From positions 1 through 53,831 of the forward strand of contig JBJDZG010000019.1 in the NCBI GenBank assembly GCA_051867875.1: a stretch of 53,831 nt of DNA. The letters are read 5' to 3'. This document shows, piece after piece, positions 30,786 through 39,033 of this stretch. The DNA is from RGIG4608 sp051867875. GTDB lineage: Bacteria; Bacillota; Clostridia; Oscillospirales; CAG-272. The notes beneath the pieces were generated by a model. That model did no database searches and was not told where the DNA came from. It saw nothing but the letters and a program-made list of their open reading frames with translations. Both the position numbers and the translations under genes were made by a program. Position 1 is the stretch's first letter. Each line of letters starts with the position of its first letter.

Positions 30786-32171
30786 TTAATCCTTCGGCTC
30801 TGTCAAAAGTTTTAACGTATCGTATATTGATTTTACGGGAATGAGCTCGATTTTCGTGTCAATCTTTCGTTTTTCAAGGTTGCGGTAGGGCACGACGGCT
30901 TTGGTAAAACCGAGGCGCGAGGCTTCCTTAACGCGCTGTTCAAGATTTGAAACCGCGCGTACCTCTCCCGAAAGACCGAGCTCGCCGATGGCTATGAGAT
31001 CGTCGGGAACCACCTTATCCCGAAGCGAGGAGATGAGCGCCATGGCAACCGCAAGGTCGCTTGCAGGTTCGTCAATACGCAATCCGCCGATGACGTTGAG
31101 ATATGTGTCATTCGTTGAAAAACGAAGCCCGAGCCTTTTTTCAAGCACCGCAAGAATTAGATTAAGACGGTTGTAATCAATGCCGTTTGAGGTTCTTCTC
31201 GGCACGGGGAAGGCGGTGGGACATACGAGCGCCTGCACCTCTGCAATAAGAGGACGCGTGCCCTCCATCGTGCAAAGAGCGCAGTTGCCTGATGCGTTTT
31301 TGGGACGGTCGGCAAGGAGCATTTCGGACGGATTCTGAACTTCGATAAGTCCGCTGTCGCCCATTTCAAATACGCCTATTTCGTTGGTCGAGCCGTATCT
31401 GTTTTTCATAGCGCGGATTATTCTGTACGAATGCTGGCGCTCGCCCTCAAAGTATAGCACCGCATCGACCATGTGTTCAAGTATCTTCGGACCTGCAATA
31501 GAGCCTTCCTTGTTAACGTGTCCGACAAGAATTACGGATATACCCTCGCTCTTTGCCTTTGCGATGAATGCGAGCGTGCATTCCTTTATCTGTGTGACGG
31601 TGCCGGGGGCACTTGAAATCTTATCGCTGTAAAGAGTTTGGATTGAATCGACGATAATGACGTCGGGCCCCACTTTTTCTACCTGCGAAAGCGATTTTTC
31701 AAGCTCGGTTTCGGTCAGAATATAGAGATTTTTGCCCACTATTCCGAGCCTTTTTGCGCGGAGCTTGAGCTGTCCCGTCGATTCCTCGCCTGAAATGTAT
31801 AGCACCTTTTTGTCCTCTCCGAGCGCATCGGATATCTGCATAAGCAAGGTAGATTTTCCTATTCCGGGCTCGCCCGATAAAAGCACGACGGAGCCGTGAA
31901 CAAGACCGCCGCCGAGCACTCTGTCGAGCTCGCAAAGGCGCGTGTTGCTTCTTATGTATTCGGGGAGCTCCGTTTCTTCAAAACGGTGCGCAATGTTTTC
32001 TCGGTTTCCCGAGAGCGTCTTGTGCTTTACCTCGGGCTCTTTTTCGGGAAAGGTGGATATGACGTCCTCAACAAAAGAGTTCCAAGCACCGCAGGAAACG
32101 CATTTGCCGAGCCATTTCGGCGAGGTGTAACCGCATTCGGAGCATATATAAACAGTTTTTAAGCCTTTCAT
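30786..32171 (-). CDS. radA: DNA repair protein RadA/Sms
   Basis: A 461-residue helicase-like protein that promotes branch migration in recombination. A zinc finger (CSECGYTSPKWLGKCVSCGAWN spans it) is at the N-terminus. Walker A is GEPGIGKST, the RadA-specific motif is KNRYGSTNE, and the C-terminal part is a Lon-protease-like domain. AGGAAG precedes ATG 32171. It has its own promoter, which overlaps the end of the amidase gene. Confidence 0.96.
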   Translation of the reverse strand: MKGLKTVYICSECGYTSPKWLGKCVSCGAWNSFVEDVISTFPEKEPEVKHKTLSGNRENIAHRFEETELPEYIRSNTRLCELDRVLGGGLVHGSVVLLSGEPGIGKSTLLMQISDALGEDKKVLYISGEESTGQLKLRAKRLGIVGKNLYILTETELEKSLSQVEKVGPDVIIVDSIQTLYSDKISSAPGTVTQIKECTLAFIAKAKSEGISVILVGHVNKEGSIAGPKILEHMVDAVLYFEGERQHSYRIIRAMKNRYGSTNEIGVFEMGDSGLIEVQNPSEMLLADRPKNASGNCALCTMEGTRPLIAEVQALVCPTAFPVPRRTSNGIDYNRLNLILAVLEKRLGLRFSTNDTYLNVIGGLRIDEPASDLAVAMALISSLRDKVVPDDLIAIGELGLSGEVRAVSNLEQRVKEASRLGFTKAVVPYRNLEKRKIDTKIELIPVKSIYDTLKLLTEPKD

Positions 32172-32207
32172 ACTTCCTACTCTTTCTTATTAATATAGTA
32201 TACCTAT

Positions 32208-32236
32208 ATTATAAATTCTTTCGCGGAAAAAATCAA
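32208..32236 (-). promoter_or_regulatory. radA promoter
   Basis: On the minus strand TTGATT (complement 32231-32236), a 17-base spacer and TATAAT (complement 32208-32213). Confidence 0.78.
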
Positions 32237-32994
32237 GTAGCTTGACGCGAAATATACTCCATAATCGAAGAAAAAATCACCTCGGCGAGCTGTTGTCGGT
32301 AATTTTCGTCCGATAGCGCCTGCGCTTCCGCCTTGTTTGAGAGAAATCCGCATTCGACAAGCACCGCAGGGCAGGTCAGACGGTCGAGCAGAAAAATCGC
32401 GCTCGTTGCCTCTTTTATAGCACGGTTGTTGGCGGGCTGAAGCGAGGTCTTGACGTTTGACTGTATCAGATTTGCCAAAATTCTCGAGCTTGCGTGATTT
32501 TTGGAGTAATAAACCTGAAGCCCCGAGTATTTTTCCTGCGCGAAGTAATTCATGTGAATACTGACGAAAACGGCGTTTGGAGTCTGCTCTCCTATTTCGA
32601 GCCGTTTTCGCAAGTCAAGTGCCTTTTTCCGCCCCTCGTAGTCTTCGTTTCTGTCGTAGAGCAGAATGTCACTGTCGCGCGTCAGCACGACGTTCACTCC
32701 CCGCTCCCGAAGCAGAGAGGCAATTTTAAGCGTGATGTCGAGGTTAATATCCTTTTCAATGACTCCGTTGCCCTGCGCACCGCCGTCCTCACCGCCGTGC
32801 CCCGCGTCGAGCACGACGGTCGGTGCATTTTCGGGCAGAGCGTTATCTGTACCCGAGGGCGCGTTTGAGGGCGAGGAAGGGCTGAAATTCAACATCGGAA
32901 GAATTAAAATCAAGGAGAGCAGGGCGGAGATGAGGCAAAAAATCGCAAATTCGAGTGCATATTTTTCGGCGTAAGCCTTGTTTTGTCGTTTCAT
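32233..32994 (-). CDS. N-acetylmuramoyl-L-alanine amidase, CwlD-like
   Basis: A 253-residue protein with an N-terminal transmembrane segment (about 15-36), then an Amidase_3 domain. Zinc and catalytic residues appear in VVLDAGHGGEDGGA, VIEKDINLDI, SIHMN and VLVECGFLSN. It cleaves the bond between muramic acid and the peptide. Size and topology fit CwlD, which makes muramic lactam in spore cortex, but a vegetative role is equally possible. Confidence 0.92.
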   Translation of the reverse strand: MKRQNKAYAEKYALEFAIFCLISALLSLILILPMLNFSPSSPSNAPSGTDNALPENAPTVVLDAGHGGEDGGAQGNGVIEKDINLDITLKIASLLRERGVNVVLTRDSDILLYDRNEDYEGRKKALDLRKRLEIGEQTPNAVFVSIHMNYFAQEKYSGLQVYYSKNHASSRILANLIQSNVKTSLQPANNRAIKEATSAIFLLDRLTCPAVLVECGFLSNKAEAQALSDENYRQQLAEVIFSSIMEYISRQAT

Positions 32995-33065
32995 TCTTTC
33001 AAAAAACCTTTCTTTTTGGTTTGATTTAGATTAATTTATGAAAAAATGATACACAGTATGCACGA

Positions 33066-33101
33066 AAAAAAGCCATTTCCCAAAAGGAATGGCTTTTTCG
33101 C
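33066..33101. terminator. terminator after the peptidase E gene
   Basis: AAAAAGCCATT and AATGGCTTTTT pair around a short loop, with A and T runs on both flanks. Confidence 0.82.
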
Positions 33102-33120
33102 TATTTTATTAAAACAAATT

Positions 33121-33825
33121 TTATATCTTCGTTTTTATCAGCTTTTCACCGTCGTTTTCGATGAGGTAGGCATTCCCGCCCCCGCTTACCGAGCGCGTCA
33201 GCTCGCCGTTCACAAATTCAAGCGCAGAGAGGTTTTCGATGCCGTACGCCTTTGAGCCCTCAGGCAGAGAAAGCATAAGTGCGTCAAAATCCTCGGCTCT
33301 GTCGTCATAGTGCGGAGAAATTCTGCCATCTATCCAGCCGAGTCCCTTTTGCATCGAGTAATTGCCCTCCTTGTCAACGAGGGCGGAGTCTGTATAAATG
33401 TCCTCGAACCAGCAAATCGCGCCCGCGGAGAGCCCGCAGATTATCACACCGCGCTCGTAGGCGTCGAGAATCAGATCGTACAGACCGAACTCGCGCCAAC
33501 GCTTCAGCATATAGAGTGTATCTCCGCCGCCGACGTAGATAAAATCGGCTTTTTGGAATTTTGTGCGTATCTTTTCGAGGTCCATCTCACCGTAAACGGT
33601 GAGTGCAACGTCCGCTTTGATATCAAAAACCGAGGTGTAGGTCTTACGGAAGCTGTTAAAATAGGGCATAGAGTCGTGGCTTGCCGTGCCGATGAAAAGC
33701 CCGTAGGGACGAGCATCTCCCGCGTGCTCGCGCGCAAGAGCGGCAATATAACGGTCGATTTCAAGCGTTTCCTTCGTTTTTATTTCACCGCCGCCGATGG
33801 CGATGATGCGTTTTTGTATTGACAT
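33121..33825 (-). CDS. peptidase S51 (dipeptidase E-like) protein
   Basis: A 234-residue cytosolic protein. The nucleophile Ser133 lies in the elbow GLSAGAICWF, and FIYVGGGDTLYML is the preceding conserved strand. S51 peptidases cleave Asp-X dipeptides or mature cyanophycin-like products; this is a distinct Firmicute branch and the substrate is unknown. GAAGGA precedes ATG 33825. Confidence 0.9.
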   Translation of the reverse strand: MSIQKRIIAIGGGEIKTKETLEIDRYIAALAREHAGDARPYGLFIGTASHDSMPYFNSFRKTYTSVFDIKADVALTVYGEMDLEKIRTKFQKADFIYVGGGDTLYMLKRWREFGLYDLILDAYERGVIICGLSAGAICWFEDIYTDSALVDKEGNYSMQKGLGWIDGRISPHYDDRAEDFDALMLSLPEGSKAYGIENLSALEFVNGELTRSVSGGGNAYLIENDGEKLIKTKI

Positions 33826-33860
33826 AGATTTTCCTTCTTACAGACTTTAATTATATGCCC

Positions 33861-33889
33861 ATTTTAGCACAGTTTATGCACAAAGGCAA
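33861..33889 (-). promoter_or_regulatory. promoter of the peptidase E gene
   Basis: On the minus strand TTGCCT, a 17-base spacer and TAAAAT (complement 33861-33866). Confidence 0.6.
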
Positions 33890-34029
33890 GGGAAAAATCA
33901 AAAACTTTTCGTCGCAAAAACAGCCTTTTGCCGCGCGAGCGCGATTTCTTTCGGCAAGAGAGCGCAAAAATGCCGTTGAAAAATCAAAAATTCACGCATT
34001 TTCTCGCGCTTTTGGGCGAAGGCTTTTTG

Positions 34030-34059
34030 TTGACATCGAAAACGGGTGGCTGATATAAT
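34030..34059 (+). promoter_or_regulatory. promoter of the BspA-type membrane protein gene
   Basis: TTGACA (34030-34035), an 18-base spacer and TATAAT (34054-34059). Confidence 0.78.
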
Positions 34060-34096
34060 AGAATTACCAAATATTTCAAGGAAGAAGGGAAAAATA

Positions 34097-34948
34097 ATGG
34101 ACAAAAACGAAATCAAAGCAAAACTTTTCAAGGGTATCACGATTGCTCTTCCTATCCTGCTCGTAGCTATACTTGCGATGCTCGTCGTGGTGGCGATGAA
34201 CCTTGCGGACGATAGTTCGATTCCCGTTTTCGGGAACGGAGATGGCACGACGACAACGACTACTACGACCAACCAAAACGGCGCCGGGGAAAACCCCGAT
34301 GACGCGGGAGGTAATGGCGGCGACGAGTCGAAGGACCCAGTAGAGCCCACGCCCGACCCGTCAAGCGAGGGACTGTCTTTTGTCAGCAACGGTGACGGAA
34401 CTTGCTCACTTAACGGAATAGGCGACTGCGACGATTCTTTCATCATCGTTCCTATGGAGAACGAGGACGGCGAGATAGTCGTTGAGGTCACTGACAACGC
34501 GTTCAAGAATTGCAGTGCTATCAAGGGAATTGAGCTTCCCGAAACGGTTGAGAGAATAGGCTCATACGCCTTTTACGGCTCGGCAATCCGCGAGATGAGC
34601 GTCGGTAAAAACGTCCGCGAGATAGGAAATTACGCCTTTGCGGGTTGTAAATATCTCACGGGAATAGCGGTGGATAAGGATAATAGCAGTTATTCCTCAT
34701 CGTCCGGCGTGCTCTATTCAAAGGACGGAAGCAGGCTTATTACATACCCCGCGGGCAAGACCGACAATTTCTGCGTTATCTCGCGCGACGTTACCGAAAT
34801 CGCAAATATGGCTTTCTATAAGTGCACGTATATCAAAAAGGTTACGTACCACGGAACCTCGGCTTCGTGGAAGGCTATTGAGATAGGCGCGGGCAATGAC
34901 GTCATCGACGAGGCTATAATCTACTGTGCCGGCGACGACGGAAAGTAA
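34097..34948 (+). CDS. BspA-type leucine-rich repeat membrane-anchored protein
   Basis: A 283-residue protein. One transmembrane segment (ITIALPILLVAILAMLVVVA, about 14-34) anchors it, with the C-terminus outside. An eight-Thr stretch and a Gly/Asn/Asp/Pro-rich linker (about 50-85) follow. Then come LRR_5 repeats such as VERIGSYAFYGSAIREMSV and VREIGNYAFAGCKYLTGI, with a final YHGTSASWKAIEI motif like that of the gene at 3798. Likely surface adhesion; the ligand is unknown. ATG 34097 follows GAAGGGA; the longer frame begins inside the promoter. Confidence 0.82.
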   Translation: MDKNEIKAKLFKGITIALPILLVAILAMLVVVAMNLADDSSIPVFGNGDGTTTTTTTTNQNGAGENPDDAGGNGGDESKDPVEPTPDPSSEGLSFVSNGDGTCSLNGIGDCDDSFIIVPMENEDGEIVVEVTDNAFKNCSAIKGIELPETVERIGSYAFYGSAIREMSVGKNVREIGNYAFAGCKYLTGIAVDKDNSSYSSSSGVLYSKDGSRLITYPAGKTDNFCVISRDVTEIANMAFYKCTYIKKVTYHGTSASWKAIEIGAGNDVIDEAIIYCAGDDGK

Positions 34949-34976
34949 ATTACAAAAGTCAATAATACAGAGAAAA

Positions 34977-35006
34977 GAAAAGCCCGTTACGACGGGCTTT
35001 TTTATA
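34977..35006 (+). terminator. terminator of the BspA-type gene
   Basis: AAAAGCCCG and CGGGCTTTT around a short loop, followed by T-rich sequence. Confidence 0.88.
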
Positions 35007-35101
35007 ATGCCAAAGGGAAAATCGGCCAACGGGTTGTCTTAATCACAGCCTTCAGTAGCTGATAAGTCGGAGCCCGACAACGTAGGGCGTCCCCCCCGGC
35101 C

Positions 35102-35198
35102 GCATTGAAAATCTCGGACTTTCAATGCATTTTGCACGGAATTTAGTCAGCAACACGCCCTAAAAGGCTTTTGGGACACTTTTTCCCAAAAAAGTGCC
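35102..35198. repeat. two hairpins in the spacer before the PBP gene
   Basis: GCATTGAAA/TTTCAATGC (35102-35128) and GGACACTTTTT/AAAAAGTGCC (35174-35198). The second matches the hairpin at 17206-17230. The rest of the 260-base spacer shows no gene. Confidence 0.5.
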
Positions 35199-35267
35199 AT
35201 CTTCAATAACTAACTTCTTTTGTTCCCGTCAACAATAAAGTAAAAGTGATTTGGAGTGTGAGGCGTA

Positions 35268-37697
35268 ATGAAAAATAAAGGAAAAAGAAAAATCCGGCTT
35301 TCGGTATTGCTCACTTTTGCGATAATTTTGGGCTTGCTTGCGGTGGCGGGAGCGGTATATATAGCAAGCATTTGCTCGGAAAAGCTCGACTTGTCGCTTT
35401 TTCGCTTTGAGGGACAGAGCAGCGTGAGCAAAATTTTTGTTAACGAAAACGGAGAGTGGGTTGAATGGGAAGAAGAGAGAATACTCGGCGAGCGGAATTT
35501 TGAATTCGTTTCGATTGAGAGCGTACCGCGCACGCTCGTCGATGCCGTCGTTGCCATTGAGGACAAGCGATTTTACGAGCACAACGGAGTGGACTGGTAC
35601 AGAACGGCGGGCGCCGTGGCAAATTATTTTTTTCGGTTTGACGGGAGCTTCGGCGCATCAACCGTCACGCAACAGGTCATTAAAAACGTTACGGGGCGGG
35701 ACGAGGTGAGCATTGAGCGCAAAATCCGCGAGATAGCGTGGGCGCTCCGACTCGAGCGCGAGTTTGACAAATCCGAGATAATGGAAATGTACCTTAACGT
35801 CATAAATCTCGGCTCGGGCTGCTACGGTGTAAAGAGCGCGGCGAGATATTATTTTTCAAAGGACGTAAGCGAGCTTACCCTGCTTGAGTCTGCGTGCCTT
35901 GTAGCGATAACGAACAATCCGAGCTATTATAATCCCGTAAGCCACCCACAGCACAACCGCGAGAGACGCGACCTCATCATCTCCGAGATGTATGCACAGG
36001 GAAAGATAAGTGAGGAAGAATACGAAAATGCCTACGGCGCGGAAATTGTCCTCAATCCTGACACGGCGTCGCAGGCAGGAAAAATTCATTCGTGGTACGT
36101 GGATATGGTCATCGACGACGTTATCGCGGACCTTTGCGAGCAGTACGGGCTTTCAACGAAAGGCGCTTCAATGCTCGTTTTCGGGGGCGGACTTGAAATC
36201 TATATCCAAATTGACCGTGAAATTCAAAAAATAGTGGAAGATTACTACGAAAACACGGCGAATTTTCCCTCGGGAGAGGGCGCGCAGTCGGCGATGATTA
36301 TAATTGACTCGCAAAACGGCGATATTTTGGGAGTGGTCGGTGCGATTGGCAAGAAAGAGGGCAACCGAGTGCAGAGCTATGCCACGGACACCCTGCGTCC
36401 GCCCGGCTCAACGATAAAACCGCTCTCCGTCTACGCGCCCGCGCTTGAGAGAGGAGTGATAACCTACGCGAGCGTTTACGACGACGTCCCCGTAAAATTT
36501 TATGAAAATTCAAACGGAAGCTACACGCTCTGGCCCAAAAACGCAAACGGAGTTTACCACGGGCTTTCCACTATGAGCTACGCGGTGGCAAATTCGACCA
36601 ACACCGTGCCCGTGAAAATTCTCGGCGAGCTGGGGCTTTCGCACTCCTTCTATTTTCTGCGCGACTATTTGGAGCTTGACGCGCTGATTGAGGAAGGTGA
36701 GGACACAGAGGGGCGTTTTATCACCGATATGGATTACGCGGCACTTGCACTCGGTCAGCTCAATTACGGCATAAGCGTCAGAGATATCACCTCGGCTTAC
36801 TCGATTTTTGCCGACAACGGAATTTTCCACCCATCGCGCTCCTATTCACTCGTCAAAGACAGCCGGGGGGAGGTTTTACTCGAAAAAGAGGCGATAAACC
36901 GTGAGGTGATAAGCGACGGAAACGCCGAAATAATGACGAAATTGCTCTCCGAGGTCGCCCACGGCGGAACAGCGAATGACCTTACCGTGAAAAACAAGGT
37001 TGCGATTGCCTGCAAGACGGGCACGAGTCAGGATAACAAGGACCGTTGGTGCATAGGGTACACGCCGTCCTTTATTTGCGGCGTCTGGTACGGCTACGAA
37101 TACCCGAAAGAGATACCGCGAGCGGAGAAAAATCATTATCTCGATGCCTTTGACACGGTGATAACGAGAATTTATGACAGCAATATTTATTCCGCTTATA
37201 AGGACAGAAGGTTTGAAGAGAGTGCAGGTCTTGTAATAGCAAATTATTGTATGGACAGCGGGGGCGTGCCGACGCAGGCGTGCATCAACGATGCCCGTGG
37301 CTCGCGCGCAAAGCAGGGCTATTTTGTAAAGGGTACCGAGCCGAAAGGACTGTGCACAGTTCACACGGCGGTAGAATACGACGCCGTGTGCGGCGGCGTT
37401 GCAACGGTATTTACTCCTCGCGGTCATATAAAAGAAGTCGGAATGATACAGGTTGAAAGGGTTTTTCCCATTCAGATAATCGTCAGCGACGCGCAGTACG
37501 TTTACAAAAAGCTTGAGTCGGGCACTCTGCCGTCGTTTTTGCCGAACGAGCCGTTTTTTGCCTGCCTCGAAGACGGAAAAAAGAAAAAATACTTCGGCAT
37601 AAGCGCAGGCAAGACGCAGTTTAACCGCATTTCAACGGCACATTTTACACTTTCCGACCTCGTTTTTGAACGCAATATTTTGAAAAATCAGCATTAA
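35268..37697 (+). CDS. class A penicillin-binding protein (transglycosylase/transpeptidase)
   Basis: An 809-residue bifunctional peptidoglycan synthase. One transmembrane helix (about 10-34) is followed by the glycosyltransferase domain with VVAIEDKRFYEHNGVDW and GASTVTQQVIKN. The transpeptidase domain has the active-site Ser in GSTIKPL, the SxN motif in ANSTNTV and the KTG box in CKTGTSQD. The C-terminal part has two Cys-containing loops and no clear PASTA domain. A GAGG site lies close to ATG 35268. It is followed at 50 bases by a TspO-like gene. Confidence 0.94.
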   Translation: MKNKGKRKIRLSVLLTFAIILGLLAVAGAVYIASICSEKLDLSLFRFEGQSSVSKIFVNENGEWVEWEEERILGERNFEFVSIESVPRTLVDAVVAIEDKRFYEHNGVDWYRTAGAVANYFFRFDGSFGASTVTQQVIKNVTGRDEVSIERKIREIAWALRLEREFDKSEIMEMYLNVINLGSGCYGVKSAARYYFSKDVSELTLLESACLVAITNNPSYYNPVSHPQHNRERRDLIISEMYAQGKISEEEYENAYGAEIVLNPDTASQAGKIHSWYVDMVIDDVIADLCEQYGLSTKGASMLVFGGGLEIYIQIDREIQKIVEDYYENTANFPSGEGAQSAMIIIDSQNGDILGVVGAIGKKEGNRVQSYATDTLRPPGSTIKPLSVYAPALERGVITYASVYDDVPVKFYENSNGSYTLWPKNANGVYHGLSTMSYAVANSTNTVPVKILGELGLSHSFYFLRDYLELDALIEEGEDTEGRFITDMDYAALALGQLNYGISVRDITSAYSIFADNGIFHPSRSYSLVKDSRGEVLLEKEAINREVISDGNAEIMTKLLSEVAHGGTANDLTVKNKVAIACKTGTSQDNKDRWCIGYTPSFICGVWYGYEYPKEIPRAEKNHYLDAFDTVITRIYDSNIYSAYKDRRFEESAGLVIANYCMDSGGVPTQACINDARGSRAKQGYFVKGTEPKGLCTVHTAVEYDAVCGGVATVFTPRGHIKEVGMIQVERVFPIQIIVSDAQYVYKKLESGTLPSFLPNEPFFACLEDGKKKKYFGISAGKTQFNRISTAHFTLSDLVFERNILKNQH

Positions 37698-37708
37698 ATA
37701 AAAAATCG

Positions 37709-37744
37709 CCCCATAAAATTGTAAAAAATACAGTTTTGTGGGGT
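37709..37744 (+). promoter_or_regulatory. hairpin covering the TspO-like gene's ribosome site
   Basis: CCCCATAAAA pairs with TTTTGTGGGG (one G-T pair) at 37709-37744. The 3' arm contains the GGGG that would serve as Shine-Dalgarno for ATG 37750. It may limit translation; no T tract follows, so it is not a standard terminator. Confidence 0.45.
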
Positions 37745-37749
37745 GTTCT

Positions 37750-38277
37750 ATGTCAAAATTTAATGCGGGAGTTGCCTTTGACGGCGCGAAATACGAATAT
37801 CGGCGCTCCAATAAAAAAGTGGTTGTTCTTGTGCCGTTACTTCTCATTTTGCTTGCGATATTCACGCGCTGGGTGAGCGGAAGCCCCGTCCCGACGCTTC
37901 ATTATATTTCGGCGCGCGAGATAATTCCGCCCGTTTGGGTGATGGTGCTTTTGTCGAGCATTTCGTACATTGTCGCCGGCATATCGCTCGGTTCGGCGCT
38001 CGGAAACCGTTTCTGTTCCTCGGGTGAGCGGAAATATCAGGGCGCTATGTGGTTTTGTATAGCGCTTGCGCTCGGATACGCGTGGTACCCAATCTTTTTT
38101 TGCTCGCGCCTGTTTCTCGTTTCAATCATCGTAACGGTGCTCTGCGTTTTCTGCGCCGTCTGCGCGACGGTCTGCTTTATTTCCGTATCGAAAATCGCAT
38201 TTATCTTTGCTTTTTTGTACGATATCTGGCTTTTTTATCTTGCATTTTTGAATTTCAGAATATTCTTTTCAATTTGA
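37750..38277 (+). CDS. TspO/MBR-like membrane protein
   Basis: A 175-residue protein with five predicted transmembrane segments. The pattern fits TspO: IIPPVWVMVLLSSISYIVAG resembles the Pro-rich first loop and second helix, ALALGYAWYPIFF the middle helix, and YDIWLFYLAFLNFRIF the last helix. TspO proteins bind tetrapyrroles and other small hydrophobic ligands. Similarity is moderate and judged by eye. GTG 37738 is an alternative start. Confidence 0.65.
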   Translation: MSKFNAGVAFDGAKYEYRRSNKKVVVLVPLLLILLAIFTRWVSGSPVPTLHYISAREIIPPVWVMVLLSSISYIVAGISLGSALGNRFCSSGERKYQGAMWFCIALALGYAWYPIFFCSRLFLVSIIVTVLCVFCAVCATVCFISVSKIAFIFAFLYDIWLFYLAFLNFRIFFSI

Positions 38278-38285
38278 AAAATATA

Positions 38286-38316
38286 GGGACTGCCGAAAAG
38301 CAGTCCCCGTTTTTTG
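38286..38316 (+). terminator. terminator after the TspO-like gene
   Basis: GGGACTGC and GCAGTCCC pair around six bases, followed by CG and T6. Confidence 0.88.
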
Positions 38317-38331
38317 CGATTATTAATTGTT

Positions 38332-38410
38332 TGCTGTGTTCGCACTCGCCCAAGCGACTGTTTTCGTCCACCTTTTTCAAAAGGTGGCGCTCTGCGCGTA
38401 GCAGCGCTCC
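38332..38410 (-). repeat. interspersed repeat R, copy 4
   Basis: Read on the minus strand it has the same core as copies 1-3: CCACCTTTTTGAAAAAGGTGG-like hairpin, GACGAAAACAGTCGCTTGGG, then GCGAGTGCGAACACAGC. It lies in the convergent junction after the TspO-like gene. Confidence 0.62.
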
Positions 38411-38511
38411 GCGCGTAGCGGGAAACGGCATTTCTTTTTTGTTAGCTTTTTTTTGTGCCTCTTTTGGCAAAGAAAAAAGCGGCTGAAAAGTCTTGGTATT
38501 TCACGGCTAAT

Positions 38512-38600
38512 CGCTGTGTTCGCACTCGCCCAATCTGCGTTTTGCCCCACTTTTGAAAAAGACGGGCGAAAACGCCCGATTGGATTTGTGGTAACACGGC
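38512..38600 (-). repeat. interspersed repeat R, copy 5 (diverged)
   Basis: It contains the CTTTTGAAAAAG core and GTTCGCACTCGCCCAA shared with copy 4, plus a CGGGCG-AAAA-CGCCCG hairpin. It is a direct repeat of copy 4, about 180 bases away. Confidence 0.55.
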
Positions 38601-38685
38601 AAAATCAAATCAGCACAAGGATATTCCAACGATATCCTTGTGCCGTTTTCCATTTGATTTTTAATTGTAGTAACTTTATCGGCTC
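38600..38685 (-). repeat. degenerate relative of the MITE-like element
   Basis: A perfect stem GCACAAGGATAT/ATATCCTTGTGC followed by CGTTTT resembles the element's main hairpin. GAGCCGATAAAG (minus strand, about 38674-38685) resembles its terminal repeat, and ATCAAAT/ATTTGAT arms flank the hairpin. It again lies between convergent genes and probably ends the transcript of the gene at 38685. Confidence 0.4.
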
Positions 38686-38972
38686 TATTTTGCCGCGAGC
38701 TCGCGCTCAAGCCATACAAGACCGAGGGAGAAGGCGTCGAAAAGACCTGTTTTATCGCCCTGTTTTATAATCTTGTTGGGGTCCTTTGAGTCGATTATCT
38801 GAATTAAAATCTTGTCGGGGAGCTCCTCACCGCTTGCTTCGTCCTTCTTATAGGACATTATTTCAAGGAGCAAAAAGCATTTTTCTGCCTTATCTCCGTA
38901 GCATATCGTGTTGCCCTCGCGGACAAGCGGTCTGCCTTTATATTCCAAATATTTTCCTTCTACGAGTTCCAT
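38685..38972 (-). CDS. small protein of unknown function
   Basis: A 95-residue soluble protein of mixed strands and helices, starting MELVEGKYLEYKGRPLVREG, with acidic DEASGEELPDK and a C-terminal helix LVWLERELAAK. No cysteine cluster motif or membrane segment is seen. AGGAGG lies seven bases before ATG 38972, and a promoter is present, so it is a real gene. I cannot assign a family. Confidence 0.75.
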   Translation of the reverse strand: MELVEGKYLEYKGRPLVREGNTICYGDKAEKCFLLLEIMSYKKDEASGEELPDKILIQIIDSKDPNKIIKQGDKTGLFDAFSLGLVWLERELAAK

Positions 38973-39004
38973 ATTTTTATCCTCCTAAACATATTAACTG
39001 AATA

Positions 39005-39033
39005 AGTATAACACAGAAAAGGCGATAAGTCAA
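39005..39033 (-). promoter_or_regulatory. promoter of the 95-residue gene
   Basis: On the minus strand TTGACT (complement 39028-39033), a 17-base spacer and TATACT (complement 39005-39010), overlapping the rpe stop codon. Confidence 0.75.
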
